Shown piece by piece: positions 25,333 to 35,851 of a stretch of 64,000 bases of DNA (its first letter is position 1; each line of letters starts with the position of its first letter). The DNA is from an uncultured Paracoccaceae bacterium. GTDB lineage: Bacteria; Pseudomonadota; Alphaproteobacteria; Rhodobacterales; Rhodobacteraceae. The position numbers and the translations under genes are program-made. Under the pieces are notes generated by a model. The model did not search any database. It saw only the letters and a list, made by a program, of their open reading frames with translations, and was not told where the DNA came from. The DNA lies in the NCBI GenBank assembly GCA_937983405.1, contig CALJZN010000043.1:1-64000 (forward strand), given 5' to 3'.

Positions 25333-26127
25333 CTACAGGGCTCGGGGCGCCGGCCGACGGCGCCTTGTGTCGCGCGCGAGATAGCGGGCAAGGTATTTCC
25401 GGGCGAGGGCGGGCAGCATCAGCGCCACGGGGCGCTCCAGCGCCGCGGCGGCGTCGGCGGGCAGGCCGGTGTTCTGCCGCCCCGCCGGTTGCCAGGCGGC
25501 CAGATCCTCGGGCGACAGGCCGAAGCGCGCCAGCAGCGCCGCGCCGGGGCCAAGGCGGTGGGAGAGGTCGGCCTCCATCGGGAACACCTCGACCGGGCCG
25601 AAGCGGGCGTGGATGTCGGCCAGCACCGCCCCCCACGAGAAGGCGGCAAAGGCAGGCAGGGTGCGAAAGGCCGCCTCGGTCATCGGCAGGCCGCGCGCGG
25701 CCACCAGATGGCGGTGCAGGCTGCCAAGCCAGGCCTCGCGGGCGCGGATCGTCAGCGCCACCGTCAGCGGCCGGTCCCCGAGGCCCGCCCGCGCCCAGCG
25801 CAGGATGTCCGCTGCGGTGCCGTAGACCGGGCCCGGGCGGCGCGGCGAGGGGATCGGGCCGGTGAGGAACTCGGACGAGACGAACAGCCGTCCGGGATGC
25901 GGCGCGGCCAGCCGGCGCACCACCTCGGCAATCGCCGGCCCGGTGGAGGCATCGCGCGCGGGGTCATAGGCCCCCACCGCCGCCTTCAGCGGCCGCACGG
26001 CGCGGTCGCAATGGTTGACCAGCGCGGCGGGCAGCCGCGCGCGGTTCAGCTCCAGCAGCGCCTGGAACGAGGTCGTGCCGGTCTTGTGGAACCCGGCATG
26101 CAGGAACACCTCGCCCAGCGCTTCCAT
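25333..26127 (-). CDS. Sulfotransferase-like protein inside the sdh operon
   Basis: The product has 264 residues. The N-terminus FLHAGFHKTGTTSFQALL has the 5' phosphosulfate-binding loop of PAPS-dependent sulfotransferases, and LFVSSEFLTGPIP with the following TIRAREAWLGSLHRHLV fits the 3' phosphate-binding part. It lies between sdhA and sdhB with eight- and nine-base gaps, so it is clearly co-transcribed. No known step of the TCA cycle needs it. The sulfate acceptor is unknown. My memory is that R. sphaeroides also has an uncharacterised gene at this place, which would make the insertion old. Confidence 0.75.
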   Translation of the reverse strand: MEALGEVFLHAGFHKTGTTSFQALLELNRARLPAALVNHCDRAVRPLKAAVGAYDPARDASTGPAIAEVVRRLAAPHPGRLFVSSEFLTGPIPSPRRPGPVYGTAADILRWARAGLGDRPLTVALTIRAREAWLGSLHRHLVAARGLPMTEAAFRTLPAFAAFSWGAVLADIHARFGPVEVFPMEADLSHRLGPGAALLARFGLSPEDLAAWQPAGRQNTGLPADAAAALERPVALMLPALARKYLARYLARDTRRRRPAPRAL

Positions 26128-26135
26128 CGCCGGCC

Positions 26136-27941
26136 TCAGTAGACCCGCGCCTTGGGCGCGACCCGGGCGGGGTCGATCCCGCCCTGTTCGGGGGGCGTCA
26201 GCGGCTCGGTCTTGACCGGGCGGTAACCCAGCCGCACCCGCGGCCCGTCGATCCAGGCCAGCGTGTGCTTGCGCCAGTTGACATCGTCGCGCTGGGGATA
26301 GTCCTCATGCGCGTGGGCGCCGCGGCTTTCCTTGCGCGCCTCGGCCGAGACGATGGTCGCCAGCGCGTTGGGCATCAGGTTGTCGAGCTCCAGCGTCTCC
26401 ATCAGGTCGGTGTTCCAGATCAGGCTGCGGTCGGTCACGGACAGGTCGTCCATCTTGCGGGCGATGCCGTCCATCCGGGCGCAGCCCTCGGCCAGCGTGC
26501 TGGACGAGCGGAACACCGCCGCGTCGTTCTGCATCGTCCGCTGCATCTCGAGCCGCAGCTCGGCCGTGGGCACCGACCCCGCGGCGTGGCGGAAGCGGTC
26601 GAAGCGGTCGAGCGCCCGCTCCACGCTGGCGGGGTTCGGCGTGGGGTTGGCCGCGGCCCGGTCCACCACCGCGCCTGCGCGGATCGCCGCGGCGCGGCCG
26701 AACACCACGAGGTCGATGAGCGAGTTCGACCCCAGCCGGTTCGCCCCGTGGACGCTGGCGCAGGCGGCCTCGCCCACCGCCATCAGGCCCGGCGCCACGC
26801 GGTCGGGATCGCCCTCGGTGGGGTTCAGCACCTCGCCCCAATAGTTCGTGGGAATGCCCCCCATGTTGTAGTGCACCGTGGGCAGCACCGGGATCGGCTC
26901 GCGCGTCACGTCCACCCCGGCGAAGATCTTGGCCGACTCCGAGATGCCGGGCAGGCGCAGCTGCAGCGCCTCCTTGGGCAGGTGGTTGAGGTGCAGATGG
27001 ATGTGATCCTTCTTCGGCCCCACCCCGCGCCCCTCGCGGATCTCGAGGGTCATGCAGCGCGAGACGACGTCGCGGCTGGCCAGGTCCTTGTAGGTCGGCG
27101 CGTAGCGTTCCATGAACCGCTCGCCTTCCGAATTGGTCAGATAGCCGCCCTCGCCGCGCGCGCCTTCGGTGATGAGGCAGCCCGCGCCGTAGATGCCGGT
27201 GGGATGGAACTGCACGAACTCCATGTCCTGCAGCGGCAGGCCGGCGCGGGCGACCATGCCGTTGCCGTCGCCGGTGCAGGTGTGGGCGGAGGTCGCCGAG
27301 AAATAGGCCCGCCCGTAGCCGCCCGTCGCCAGCACCGTCATCTTCGCGCTGAAGGCGTGCAGCGTCCCGTCGTCGAGCTTCCAGGCCAGCACGCCCTGGC
27401 AGACCCCGTCCTCGGACATGATGAGATCGAGCGCGAAGTATTCGATGTAGAACTCGGCCTTCTGCTTCAGGCTCTGGCCGTAGAGCGTGTGCAGGATGGC
27501 GTGCCCCGTCCGGTCGGCGGCAGCGCAGGTGCGCTGCACCGGCGGCCCTTCGCCGAACTGGGTGGTGTGGCCGCCGAACGGGCGCTGATAGATGCGCCCG
27601 TCCTCGGTGCGCGAGAACGGCACGCCGTAGTGCTCGAGCTCGTAGACCGCCTTGGGCGCCTCGCGCGCCAGGTACTCCATGGCGTCCATGTCGCCCAGCC
27701 AGTCCGACCCCTTCACGGTGTCGAACATGTGCCACTGCCAGTGGTCGGGGCCCATGTTGGACAGGCTTGCCGCGATGCCGCCCTGCGCCGCGACGGTGTG
27801 GCTTCGGGTGGGAAAGACCTTGGTGATGCAGGCGGTGCGCAGCCCCTGCTCGGCCATGCCGAGCGTGGCGCGCAGGCCCGCCCCGCCGGCCCCCACCACG
27901 ACGACGTCATAGATGTGTTCTTCGATCGGATAGGCGGCCAT
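26136..27941 (-). CDS. sdhA: Succinate dehydrogenase flavoprotein subunit
   Basis: This 601-residue subunit oxidises succinate to fumarate. It has the dinucleotide fold [15 protein letters not shown], His48 in [10 protein letters not shown] as the site of covalent FAD, the active-site block [22 protein letters not shown], and [18 protein letters not shown] in the second FAD-contact region. Length and motifs are standard. It follows sdhD by 15 bases. Confidence 0.97.
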   Translation of the reverse strand: MAAYPIEEHIYDVVVVGAGGAGLRATLGMAEQGLRTACITKVFPTRSHTVAAQGGIAASLSNMGPDHWQWHMFDTVKGSDWLGDMDAMEYLAREAPKAVYELEHYGVPFSRTEDGRIYQRPFGGHTTQFGEGPPVQRTCAAADRTGHAILHTLYGQSLKQKAEFYIEYFALDLIMSEDGVCQGVLAWKLDDGTLHAFSAKMTVLATGGYGRAYFSATSAHTCTGDGNGMVARAGLPLQDMEFVQFHPTGIYGAGCLITEGARGEGGYLTNSEGERFMERYAPTYKDLASRDVVSRCMTLEIREGRGVGPKKDHIHLHLNHLPKEALQLRLPGISESAKIFAGVDVTREPIPVLPTVHYNMGGIPTNYWGEVLNPTEGDPDRVAPGLMAVGEAACASVHGANRLGSNSLIDLVVFGRAAAIRAGAVVDRAAANPTPNPASVERALDRFDRFRHAAGSVPTAELRLEMQRTMQNDAAVFRSSSTLAEGCARMDGIARKMDDLSVTDRSLIWNTDLMETLELDNLMPNALATIVSAEARKESRGAHAHEDYPQRDDVNWRKHTLAWIDGPRVRLGYRPVKTEPLTPPEQGGIDPARVAPKARVY

Positions 27942-27956
27942 GGACGGCTCCGACAG

Positions 27957-28328
27957 TCAGAGGGCAAGGCGCGCGACGGCATAGAGGCCCGTCGCCATGG
28001 CGCCATAGGAGACAAGGATCATCAGCACGATCAGCGCCTTGCGGGTCATGCCGTGGACATAGTCCTCGATCATCACCTGCACGCCGCCGCGGAAGTGGTG
28101 AAAGCCCGCGACCAGCAGCAGCGCCGTCACGATGGCCGGGAAGGGCCGGGCGAAATGCGCCGCCACCGCCTCGTAGGGGGCGCCGATCACCGGCACCACC
28201 GCAGCCACGAACAGCACGACGAGCACCACGAGCGCCGCCGACGAGATCATCATGGCGATGTGATGCTCGGTGCCGGCGCGGGCCGCCCCCCGGCCCTCGG
28301 CGCGCTTGCGGTCGGTCAGATAGGCCAT
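27957..28328 (-). CDS. sdhD: Succinate dehydrogenase membrane anchor subunit
   Basis: This 123-residue protein has three membrane helices. The second ends with HHFRGGVQVMIEDYVHG, which contains the heme b histidine and the quinone-site Asp-Tyr pair. It follows sdhC by 12 bases. Confidence 0.93.
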   Translation of the reverse strand: MAYLTDRKRAEGRGAARAGTEHHIAMMISSAALVVLVVLFVAAVVPVIGAPYEAVAAHFARPFPAIVTALLLVAGFHHFRGGVQVMIEDYVHGMTRKALIVLMILVSYGAMATGLYAVARLAL

Positions 28329-28340
28329 GGCGTGCCCCCC

Positions 28341-28727
28341 TCAGATCAGCGCGAGCAGGGTCAGCGCGGTCAGGACCACCGACCCCCCGACCACGGCCCA
28401 GCCGAGCTTCTCGGCCGTCTCAAGCTCAAGGCCATAGCCCATGTCCCACACAAGGTGCCGAAGCCCGGCCAGACCGTGGTAGTAAAGCGCCCAGAGCGAC
28501 CCCACCAGCACGATCCGGCCGACCCAGGAGGTCAGCACGCCGTTGGCAACGGCATAGGCCTCGGGCCCCGACGCGGCAGCGAGCAGCCACCAGACGAACA
28601 GCAGCGCCCCCACCAGCAGCGCATTGCCGGTGATCCGCGTCAGGATCGAGGTCACCGAGGTCAGCTGCGGGCGGTAGATCTGGAGATGCGGCGAAAGCGG
28701 GCGGTTGCCCCGGTTCACGTCGGCCAT
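28341..28727 (-). CDS. sdhC: Succinate dehydrogenase cytochrome b556 subunit
   Basis: This 128-residue three-helix subunit contains RPLSPHLQIYRPQLTSVTSI, the conserved quinone-site stretch, and YYHGLAGLRHLVWDMG with the heme-ligand His. The ATG at 28727 has GGGGG seven bases upstream. The 49 extra codons open further upstream run through the promoter and are rejected. It is the first gene of the sdh operon, with a control element at 28842-28905. Confidence 0.95.
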   Translation of the reverse strand: MADVNRGNRPLSPHLQIYRPQLTSVTSILTRITGNALLVGALLFVWWLLAAASGPEAYAVANGVLTSWVGRIVLVGSLWALYYHGLAGLRHLVWDMGYGLELETAEKLGWAVVGGSVVLTALTLLALI

Positions 28728-28841
28728 GGTGGCCCCCTTTGTTCTTGTCGGGCCTGCGGCGGGCAGGCCCGGGGTCGCTCCTGTGCTCTGTCTTATCGCA
28801 TTCTCCGGCCGTGTCACCGGCCGGCCGGGCAGCTGGCAGCG

Positions 28842-28905
28842 GCAATATGGCGCGATTCGCGCGAATTCCTGCATTCGTGATCACGAGTTTTCGGCGCGTG
28901 ATCAC
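28842..28905 (-). promoter_or_regulatory. sdh operon control element: paired TGATCAC boxes plus promoter
   Basis: On the minus strand two copies of TGATCA followed by C lie with their starts 21 bp apart (28899-28904 and 28878-28883). A GGAATT (28864-28869) and a TATTGC (28842-28847, 16 bases further) follow and could be the -35 and -10. The same order, spacing and several intervening bases recur upstream of sucC. The boxes lie upstream of the putative -35, as expected of an activator site. The regulator is unknown. Confidence 0.6.
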
Positions 28906-28951
28906 AGCGCCGGCGCCGCCGACGCCCCAGGCCGGGCGGACGGGGCGCGAC

Positions 28952-29986
28952 TCAGCGCGGAACCAGCGCCCAGTAGTCGAGGTCGAGCAGCACCTCGGGC
29001 AGATATTTGCCCGCACCGTCGCGCAGCGCGAAGGGGGCGGCGCCGGCGCGCAGGGCCACCAGCCGCAGGCGCAGCGCGCCGACGCCCGGGGCCTGCGTCT
29101 CGGCGCGGTCGAGCACCTCGGACCAGGCCGTGACGGTGTCGCCCGCGAAGCAGGGGTTGGCGTGGGTGCCGCCGTTGATCGCCGCGACCCGTTGCGCATT
29201 GGCCAACCCGTTGAACGACAGCGCCCGCGCCAGGCTGAGGACATGCCCGCCATAGACCAGCCGCCGCCCGTCGGGGCGCAGGGTGGCATCGAAATGCACC
29301 CGGGCGGTGTTCTGCCACAGGCGCGTGGCAAAGAGGTGGTCGGCCTCGTCCACCGTCACGGCATCGACATGGTCGATCCGCTCGCCCACGGCATAGTCGC
29401 CCCAGCGGTGCCGCTCGCCCGCCAGCGCGAAGTCGTACCGGGAGAAGTCGAGCCCGCGCGGGACAACCAGATCGCCCGGCGCCACCGCCGGCGCCAGCGC
29501 GGGCACCGCGGGCTCGGGGGCCGGCGCCGCGGCGTCGCGTTTGCGCACCAGCACCCACCGGACATAGCTCAGCACGGCCTCGCCGTGCTGGTTGCGCCCC
29601 GTCGTGCGCACCCAGACGATGCCCGCCTGCCCGTTCGAGGCCTCGCGCAGCCCGATCACATCGGAGACCGCCGTCAGCGTGTCGCCCGGCCAGACGCTGC
29701 CCAGGAACCGCCCTTCGGCATAGCCGAGATTGGCGACGGCGTTCAGGCTGATGTCGGGCACCGACTTGCCGAAAACGGTGTGGAACACGATCATGTCGTC
29801 AAGCGGGCTCGACGGCAGCCCGCAGGCCTGCGCGAAGGCATCCGACGCGTGCAGCGCGTGCCGCACGGGATAGAGCGCGAAATACAGCGCGCGCTCGCCC
29901 GTGGTCAGCGTCCGCGGCACGGCGTGGACGATGGTCTCGCCCAGCCGGTACTCCTCGAAGAACCGCCCCGCGGTCGTCCGGCTCAC
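28952..29986 (-). CDS. mch: Beta-methylmalyl-CoA dehydratase (mesaconyl-CoA hydratase)
   Basis: This 344-residue protein has two MaoC-like hot-dog domains. The first includes FFEEYRLGETIVHAVPRTLT and HASDAFAQACGLPSSPLDD. The second includes RIDHVDAVTVDEADHLFATRLW and FNGLANAQRVAAINGGTHAN. It interconverts mesaconyl-CoA and beta-methylmalyl-CoA in the ethylmalonyl-CoA pathway, which replaces the glyoxylate shunt. The assignment rests on domain layout, length and the mcl2-NnrU-DUF1737-mch-sdh order known from R. sphaeroides. The GTG at 29986, after GGGGGAG and overlapping the previous stop, is taken as start. Confidence 0.88.
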   Translation of the reverse strand: MSRTTAGRFFEEYRLGETIVHAVPRTLTTGERALYFALYPVRHALHASDAFAQACGLPSSPLDDMIVFHTVFGKSVPDISLNAVANLGYAEGRFLGSVWPGDTLTAVSDVIGLREASNGQAGIVWVRTTGRNQHGEAVLSYVRWVLVRKRDAAAPAPEPAVPALAPAVAPGDLVVPRGLDFSRYDFALAGERHRWGDYAVGERIDHVDAVTVDEADHLFATRLWQNTARVHFDATLRPDGRRLVYGGHVLSLARALSFNGLANAQRVAAINGGTHANPCFAGDTVTAWSEVLDRAETQAPGVGALRLRLVALRAGAAPFALRDGAGKYLPEVLLDLDYWALVPR

Positions 29987-30189
29987 AGCTCCCCCAGCTT
30001 CATCGCGGGGTCGTAGACCTGCCCCGGAACCTCCTTGACCACCGCCTGGGCGCAGCGCATCCGGCCTGCCGCCGCGTCGAAGGCGTAGGCGGGGCTGCCG
30101 TGAAGCTCCCACCCTTTCGAAAGCGCTTCCGTCACCCTGTGGCAGAAGGCCGGGGTGTCGTCGTCGGTCAGCAGGCGGTAGACCTTCAT
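29983..30189 (-). CDS. DUF1737 family small protein
   Basis: This 68-residue protein starts MKVYRLLTDDDTPAFCHRVT and contains LSKGWELHGSPAYAFD, the DUF1737 signature. The function is unknown. It sits between NnrU and mch, and its stop overlaps the mch GTG. Confidence 0.85.
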   Translation of the reverse strand: MKVYRLLTDDDTPAFCHRVTEALSKGWELHGSPAYAFDAAAGRMRCAQAVVKEVPGQVYDPAMKLGEL

Positions 30190-30193
30190 GCGC

Positions 30194-30751
30194 TTACCCC
30201 GGAAACGGCCAGACGCCCAGCCACCCATGCACCGCCGCCGTCGCGGAAAAGACCACGGCGGTGATGGCCAGCGCCGGCACCGCCCCCCTGATGGGCCGGG
30301 GCCGGGCCGGGCCCGCCGGGCCGGCGCGGTTGATCAGCACCACCTCGACCACCGCCCAGGCAAGCAACCCGCCGAACAGGACGATCGAGGCGAGATCGCC
30401 GTTGACCAGAAGATGCGCCACCGCCCAGGTCTTGACGGCGGTCAGCTGCGGATGGCGGATGCGCGCGGCGATCCGCGTCTCGGCCGCGGACAGAACGAAC
30501 AGCCAGACCGCGAGCAGCATCAACAGGTTGTTCAGATGCGTCAGGAACGGCGGCGGCGCCCAGACATGGACGAAGTCGGCACGCTGATAGCCGACGACCA
30601 TCAGCACGAGGCCGGCGAGGATCAGCGCGCCGACCACGCCCTTCGACGCTTCGCCAAGCCGCGCCTGCAGCGCCGCGCGGCTTCCGGGCGCCGCGCGCTT
30701 CCACAGATGCGCCCCAGCCCAGAGCAGCAGCCCGAGGACGAGCCAGCTCAT
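30194..30751 (-). CDS. NnrU family membrane protein
   Basis: This 185-residue membrane protein has about five helices. It starts MSWLVLGLLLWAGAHLWKR and contains VWAPPPFLTHLNNLLMLLAV, IRHPQLTAVKTWAVAHLLVN and LFGGLLAWAVVEVVLINR, which mark the NnrU/isoprenoid-methyltransferase-like fold. NnrU was named from denitrification clusters, but none is here. Its constant place beside mcl2 suggests another role. The ATG overlaps the mcl2 stop. Confidence 0.88.
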   Translation of the reverse strand: MSWLVLGLLLWAGAHLWKRAAPGSRAALQARLGEASKGVVGALILAGLVLMVVGYQRADFVHVWAPPPFLTHLNNLLMLLAVWLFVLSAAETRIAARIRHPQLTAVKTWAVAHLLVNGDLASIVLFGGLLAWAVVEVVLINRAGPAGPARPRPIRGAVPALAITAVVFSATAAVHGWLGVWPFPG

Positions 30752-31608
30752 GCGGCCGCTCCCGCGCGCCGGGCGATGGCCTCGGCCCGGGCCAGCAGGC
30801 GGCGCGCGGCCTCGACATGCAGGGTCTCGACGATGCGGCCGTCGAGCACGGCCACCCCCCGGCCCTCGGCCTGGGCCTCGGCCACGGCGGCGATCTGGCG
30901 GCGGGCGAGGTCGAGCTCGGCCGCATCGGGGGCGAAGGCGGCGTTGGCCGTGGCGATCTGGTCGGGGTGGATCAGCGTCTTGCCGTCGAAGCCCAGGTCG
31001 CGCCCCTGGGCGCATTCGGCCGCCAGCCCCTCGGGGTCGCGGAAGGCGTTGTAGACGCCATCGACGATGATCTTGCCCGCCGCGCGGGCGGCCAGCAGGC
31101 ACAGGCCCAGCGCGGGCAGAAGCGGCGCGCGGCCGGGCAGGCTGCGGCAGCCGAGGTCCTTGGCCAGATCGTTGGTGCCCATCACCAGCCCGTCGAGCGC
31201 CGGATGCGCGGCGATGGCGGCGGCGTTCAGCACGCCCGCCGGGGTCTCGAGCATCGCCCACAGCCGCCGCCCGGGCGCCTGCGCGGCAAGGGCGTCCAGC
31301 GCCGCGGGGCCTGTCACCTTGGGCAGCAGCAGCCCCTCGACCGCCGCCCCCGCGAAGGCGGCCACGTCGTCCGCGCCCCAGGGCGTGTCCAGCGCGTTGA
31401 CGCGCACCAGCCGCGCCCGCCCGCCGTAGTCGCCCCCCAGCGCCTGCAGCAGCGTGGCCCGGGCGGCCGGCTTCTCGGCCGGGGCCACCGCATCCTCGAG
31501 GTCGAAGATGATGGCGTCGGCGTCAAGGCTGCGCGCCTTCTCCAGCGCGCGCGGATTGGCGCCGGGGATGTAGAGCACCGAGCGCCACGGCCGCGACGCA
31601 TGATCCAT
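30748..31608 (-). CDS. mcl2: (3S)-malyl-CoA thioesterase (CitE-like)
   Basis: This 286-residue CitE-fold protein has RSVLYIPGANPRALEKARSL, AIIFDLEDAVAPAEKPAAR, the Glu-containing LWAMLETPAGVLNA, GTNDLAKDLGC and FDGKTLIHPDQI. In R. sphaeroides the paralogue at this exact place hydrolyses malyl-CoA to malate, completing acetyl-CoA plus glyoxylate assimilation, while the lyase Mcl1 is encoded elsewhere. Mcl2, not Mcl1, is chosen because of this gene order and the shorter N-terminus. The ATG at 31608 follows GGGGGA; an upstream in-frame start lacks support. Confidence 0.85.
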   Translation of the reverse strand: MDHASRPWRSVLYIPGANPRALEKARSLDADAIIFDLEDAVAPAEKPAARATLLQALGGDYGGRARLVRVNALDTPWGADDVAAFAGAAVEGLLLPKVTGPAALDALAAQAPGRRLWAMLETPAGVLNAAAIAAHPALDGLVMGTNDLAKDLGCRSLPGRAPLLPALGLCLLAARAAGKIIVDGVYNAFRDPEGLAAECAQGRDLGFDGKTLIHPDQIATANAAFAPDAAELDLARRQIAAVAEAQAEGRGVAVLDGRIVETLHVEAARRLLARAEAIARRAGAAA

Positions 31609-31876
31609 GATTCGTCCCCCCGGGTCTGCACCGCGAGGCGACCACAACGCCCGGCCCGGGGCAAGGGGCCCGTCGCCGCGCCGCGGCGACGTCCCCGGCG
31701 GAGCGGGCGCAGCGTTAACCTTTCTTTACCTCGTTGCGGCGACGCTCGGCAGGTGTCGCGCCGGGGTGTCCCGGCCGGACCGGCAGGGCGCATGGGCCCG
31801 GGCGCGGCCGACCGAACCGGAACCGAAGGGCGCGCCGCGCGCCGCCCTGCGCCCCCGCAAAGCAAAGGCCGAACCG

Positions 31877-32203
31877 ATGCGACGGATCTTGCCCTGCCTG
31901 ACTGCCGCCCTCGCCGCCGCCCTTGCCGCGGCCGCCCTGCCGCCCGGCCCCGCCGCCGCCCAGGCCGCCCGCTGCGGCGAGCGCAGCCGCATCGTGGCGC
32001 ATCTGACCCAGACCTATGGCGAGACGCGCCGTGCGATGGGCCTTGCCGCCGACGATGTGGTGGTCGAGGTCTATGCCAGCGCCGCCACGGGCAGCTGGAC
32101 GATCACCGCCACCCTGCCCAACGGCCTGATGTGCCTGATCGCCGCCGGCGAGGGGTATGAGGCCGCACCCGATGCCGCACCGGCCCGCGGCACGCCGGCC
32201 TGA
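31877..32203 (+). CDS. Small secreted protein, unknown function
   Basis: This 108-residue protein has a clear signal peptide (MRRILPCLTAALAAALAAAA, cleaved near Ala-Gln-Ala). The domain that follows contains CGERSRIVAHLTQTYGETRR and ITATLPNGLMCLIAAGEGYE, and its two Cys could form a disulfide. I know similar short exported proteins in Rhodobacterales but no function. It diverges from mcl2 across 268 bases that hold no other gene. Confidence 0.7.
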   Translation: MRRILPCLTAALAAALAAAALPPGPAAAQAARCGERSRIVAHLTQTYGETRRAMGLAADDVVVEVYASAATGSWTITATLPNGLMCLIAAGEGYEAAPDAAPARGTPA

Positions 32204-32319
32204 GGCATCCGTCCGTCGGGGCGCCCCGCCCCCGCCGCGCCGAAGGCGCCCGAGCCCGAGCCCCGGAGGGGCGAAGCGAGGGGAAGGCCGTCGCCCGAAG
32301 GGCGTCCGCCCGGCAGCGC

Positions 32320-33072
32320 TCAGGTCAGCGCGTCGGCCACCAGCTTCGCCCCCGCCGCCGCCAGCAACAGATAGGTCACCGCGAAGAAGACGCGCTCGGG
32401 GATGACCCGGTGCGCCCGCACCCCCAGCCAGAGGCCGAGCATCGCCACCGGCAACAGCACCGCATCGGCCAGCAGCGTCTCGGCGGTGAAGATGCCGAGG
32501 AACCCGTAGGGCACCGCCTTGAAGGCGTTGATCGCCCAGAACGAGGCGACGGCCGTCGCCTGGAAGGCGGTCTTGTCCAGCCCCAGACGCAGCAGGAAGA
32601 TCGCCACCGCCGGGCCGCCGGCATGGGCGATGAAGCTGGTGAACCCGGCGACAACGCCGGCCCCCACGCCTTCGCTCCGCACGAAGGGGCGCGGCGGCAG
32701 CACCAGCCATCCGGCGGCGCGGGCAAGCTGGAAGGCGACGAAGGCCAGCGACATCGCCCCGATCAGCAGCCGCAGCAGGTCGGCATCGGCGATGCGCCAG
32801 AACAGCGCGCCCAGCGCCACCCCGGGCAGCGCGCCGAGGACCAGGGCCGCCACGCTCGGCCGGTGCCAGCGCCCGCGGTAGGCGTGCAGCGCGCCGAGGT
32901 CCATCGCCATGAGCAGCGGCAGCATGAGCCCGAGCGCCGCGGCCGGATCGATCGCCAGCGTCAGCAGCGGGGTGGCCGCGAAGGTGGCGACATCGCCGAA
33001 GCCGCCCTTCGAGATGCCGGCCAGCAGCACCGTCGGAACGGCAAGGGCGAGAAACACCGGATCGAAGGCCAA
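32320..33072 (-). CDS. TSUP family (TauE/SafE) transporter
   Basis: This 250-residue protein has about eight helices. Both TSUP half-signatures are visible: LLAGISKGGFGDVATFAATP near the start and AGFTSFIAHAGGPAVAIFLL in the middle. Members export sulfite, sulfoacetate or other organosulfur anions. The start is TTG at 33072 with AGGGAG nine bases upstream; no ATG fits. It lies between two plus-strand genes and diverges from mdh. Confidence 0.88.
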   Translation of the reverse strand: MAFDPVFLALAVPTVLLAGISKGGFGDVATFAATPLLTLAIDPAAALGLMLPLLMAMDLGALHAYRGRWHRPSVAALVLGALPGVALGALFWRIADADLLRLLIGAMSLAFVAFQLARAAGWLVLPPRPFVRSEGVGAGVVAGFTSFIAHAGGPAVAIFLLRLGLDKTAFQATAVASFWAINAFKAVPYGFLGIFTAETLLADAVLLPVAMLGLWLGVRAHRVIPERVFFAVTYLLLAAAGAKLVADALT

Positions 33073-33192
33073 GCAACGCTCCCTGCCGACGTCTGCCCTC
33101 GTCTAGCCAAGCCGCCGCCCCGCGGAAAGCCCCGCGCCGCGCGCCGCAGCGGTCCGGAGCGCAGGCTTGCGCGGCGGGCGGCGACGGCTTAG

Positions 33193-34191
<999 letters not shown>

Positions 34192-34198
34192 CCCGGCG

Positions 34199-34219
34199 GC
34201 GGCGCCGTGCCGGCGCCGC
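34199..34219 (+). terminator. Hairpin after mdh
   Basis: A perfect 9-bp stem (GCGGCGCCG/CGGCGCCGC) with a 3-base loop begins seven bases after the mdh stop. It has no U-tract, so termination may depend on Rho. Confidence 0.45.
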
Positions 34220-34443
34220 GGCTTGCCGCTGGAATGCCCCCCGGCGCCGTCGGCCGCCCGCGGCCTGCCCGGCCCCGGGCACCGCACCAGGGGCAGCCGC
34301 GCGCCGGTGCGCCGGAGGCTAGGCGCGCGGCCGATCAGCCCTCTGGCCGCGGCTGATTCGCATGCGCGACGGGCGACTGCCCGCGGCTCGGTGCCGGCGC
34401 GACTCACCCCGCCAAAGCCGTCGGGCAGACGGGGGCGATTTTG

Positions 34444-34507
34444 CGATCACACCCAGAAATCATGTGATCACAAACGGCGGAATCTTGCCGCCGGGGCTGC
34501 GTATACG
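34444..34507 (+). promoter_or_regulatory. suc operon control element: paired GATCAC boxes plus promoter
   Basis: The gap 34192-34582 (391 bases) holds no gene beyond the mdh hairpin. At its 3' end lie CGATCAC (34444-34450) and TGATCAC (34465-34471), starts 21 bp apart. They are followed by GGAATC (34479-34484) and, after 17 bases, TATACG (34502-34507). The order, spacing and several flanking bases (CC, AAA, CNAA, GGAAT) repeat the element upstream of sdhC. The sucC start is 75 bases beyond the -10 candidate. A shared regulator is inferred. Confidence 0.6.
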
Positions 34508-34582
34508 ACGGAATACCGTTTGCGGCGCGTCCCGGCTGTGCCATGAGGACGCTCGACATCGCAAGCCAGCGGGGCGGGAGAG

Positions 34583-35776
34583 ATGAACATCCACGAGTAT
34601 CAGGCCAAGGCGCTGCTGCGCAGCTACGGCCTGCCGGTCTCGGACGGGCGGATCGTGCTTCGGGCGGAGGAGGCCAAGGCGGCGGCGGGCGAGCTCGACG
34701 GGCCGCTGTGGGTGGTCAAGGCGCAGATCCATGCCGGCGGCCGCGGCAAGGGCCGCTTCCGGGAACCCGAGGCCGGCGAGAAGGGCGGCGTGCGGCTGGC
34801 CCGCTCGGTGGGCGAGGCGGCGGAGGAGGCGCTGAGGATGCTGGGCCGCACGCTGGTCACTCACCAGACCGGGCCCGCAGGCAAGCAGGTCGGGCGCGTC
34901 TATATCGAGGAGGGCAGCGACATCGCGCGCGAGCTCTATCTGGCGCTGCTGATCGACCGCAAGACCAGCCGCATCTCCTTCGTCTGCTCGACCGAGGGCG
35001 GCATGGACATCGAGGAGGTGGCGGCGCACAGCCCCGAGAAGATCCTGACCTTCTCGGTCGATCCTGCCACCGGCATCCAGGGCTTCCACGGCCGCCGCAT
35101 CGCCTTTGCCCTCGGTCTCGAGGGCAAGCAGGTCAGGCAATGCGTCGATCTGGTGACGAAACTCTATCGGCTGTTCGTCGACAAGGACGCCGAGATGATC
35201 GAGATCAACCCCCTCATCGTCACCCCCGCGGGCGACCTCAGGTGCCTCGACGCAAAGGTGGGTTTCGACAACAACGCGCTTTACCGCCAGCCCGACATCC
35301 TGTCGCTGCGCGACGAGACCGAGGAGGACCCCAAGGAGCTTGCGGCGTCGAAGTTCGATCTCAACTACATCGCGCTCGATGGCGAGATCGGCTGCATGGT
35401 CAACGGCGCGGGCCTTGCCATGGCGACGATGGACATCATCAAGCTCTACGGGGCCGCGCCGGCCAACTTCCTCGACGTCGGCGGCGGGGCGACGAAGGAG
35501 AAGGTGACGGAAGCCTTCAAGATCATCACCTCGGACCCCAACGTGAAGGGCATCCTCGTCAACATCTTCGGCGGCATCATGCGCTGCGACATCATCGCCG
35601 AGGGGGTGCTGGCGGCGGTGCGCGAGGTGGGGCTGAAGGTGCCGCTGGTGGTGCGGCTCGAGGGGACGAACGTCGAGCTCGGCAAGCAGATCATCCGCGA
35701 CTCGGGGCTGAACGTGATCGCGGCCGAGAACCTCAGCGATGCCGCGGCGAAGATCGTCGCCGCGGTCAGGGGATGA
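34583..35776 (+). CDS. sucC: Succinyl-CoA synthetase beta subunit
   Basis: This 397-residue subunit binds the nucleotide by an ATP-grasp domain and contacts succinate. Motifs are [51 protein letters not shown] and [23 protein letters not shown] stands before the ATG. It is the first gene of the suc-lpd operon and works with sucD. Confidence 0.97.
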   Translation: MNIHEYQAKALLRSYGLPVSDGRIVLRAEEAKAAAGELDGPLWVVKAQIHAGGRGKGRFREPEAGEKGGVRLARSVGEAAEEALRMLGRTLVTHQTGPAGKQVGRVYIEEGSDIARELYLALLIDRKTSRISFVCSTEGGMDIEEVAAHSPEKILTFSVDPATGIQGFHGRRIAFALGLEGKQVRQCVDLVTKLYRLFVDKDAEMIEINPLIVTPAGDLRCLDAKVGFDNNALYRQPDILSLRDETEEDPKELAASKFDLNYIALDGEIGCMVNGAGLAMATMDIIKLYGAAPANFLDVGGGATKEKVTEAFKIITSDPNVKGILVNIFGGIMRCDIIAEGVLAAVREVGLKVPLVVRLEGTNVELGKQIIRDSGLNVIAAENLSDAAAKIVAAVRG

Positions 35777-35851
35777 TGCCGGGCGGGGTTGCCTCCGCCG
35801 GCGCGGACATGAGCCACGGGCCGAGGCCCGCCCTACGCAAGGAGGCCGGAG

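Noticed and set aside
34199..34219. A riboswitch or attenuator for sucCD at the hairpin after mdh
   Set aside because: It lies 7 bases after the mdh stop and upstream of the presumed suc promoter, so it is more likely a 3' end structure.
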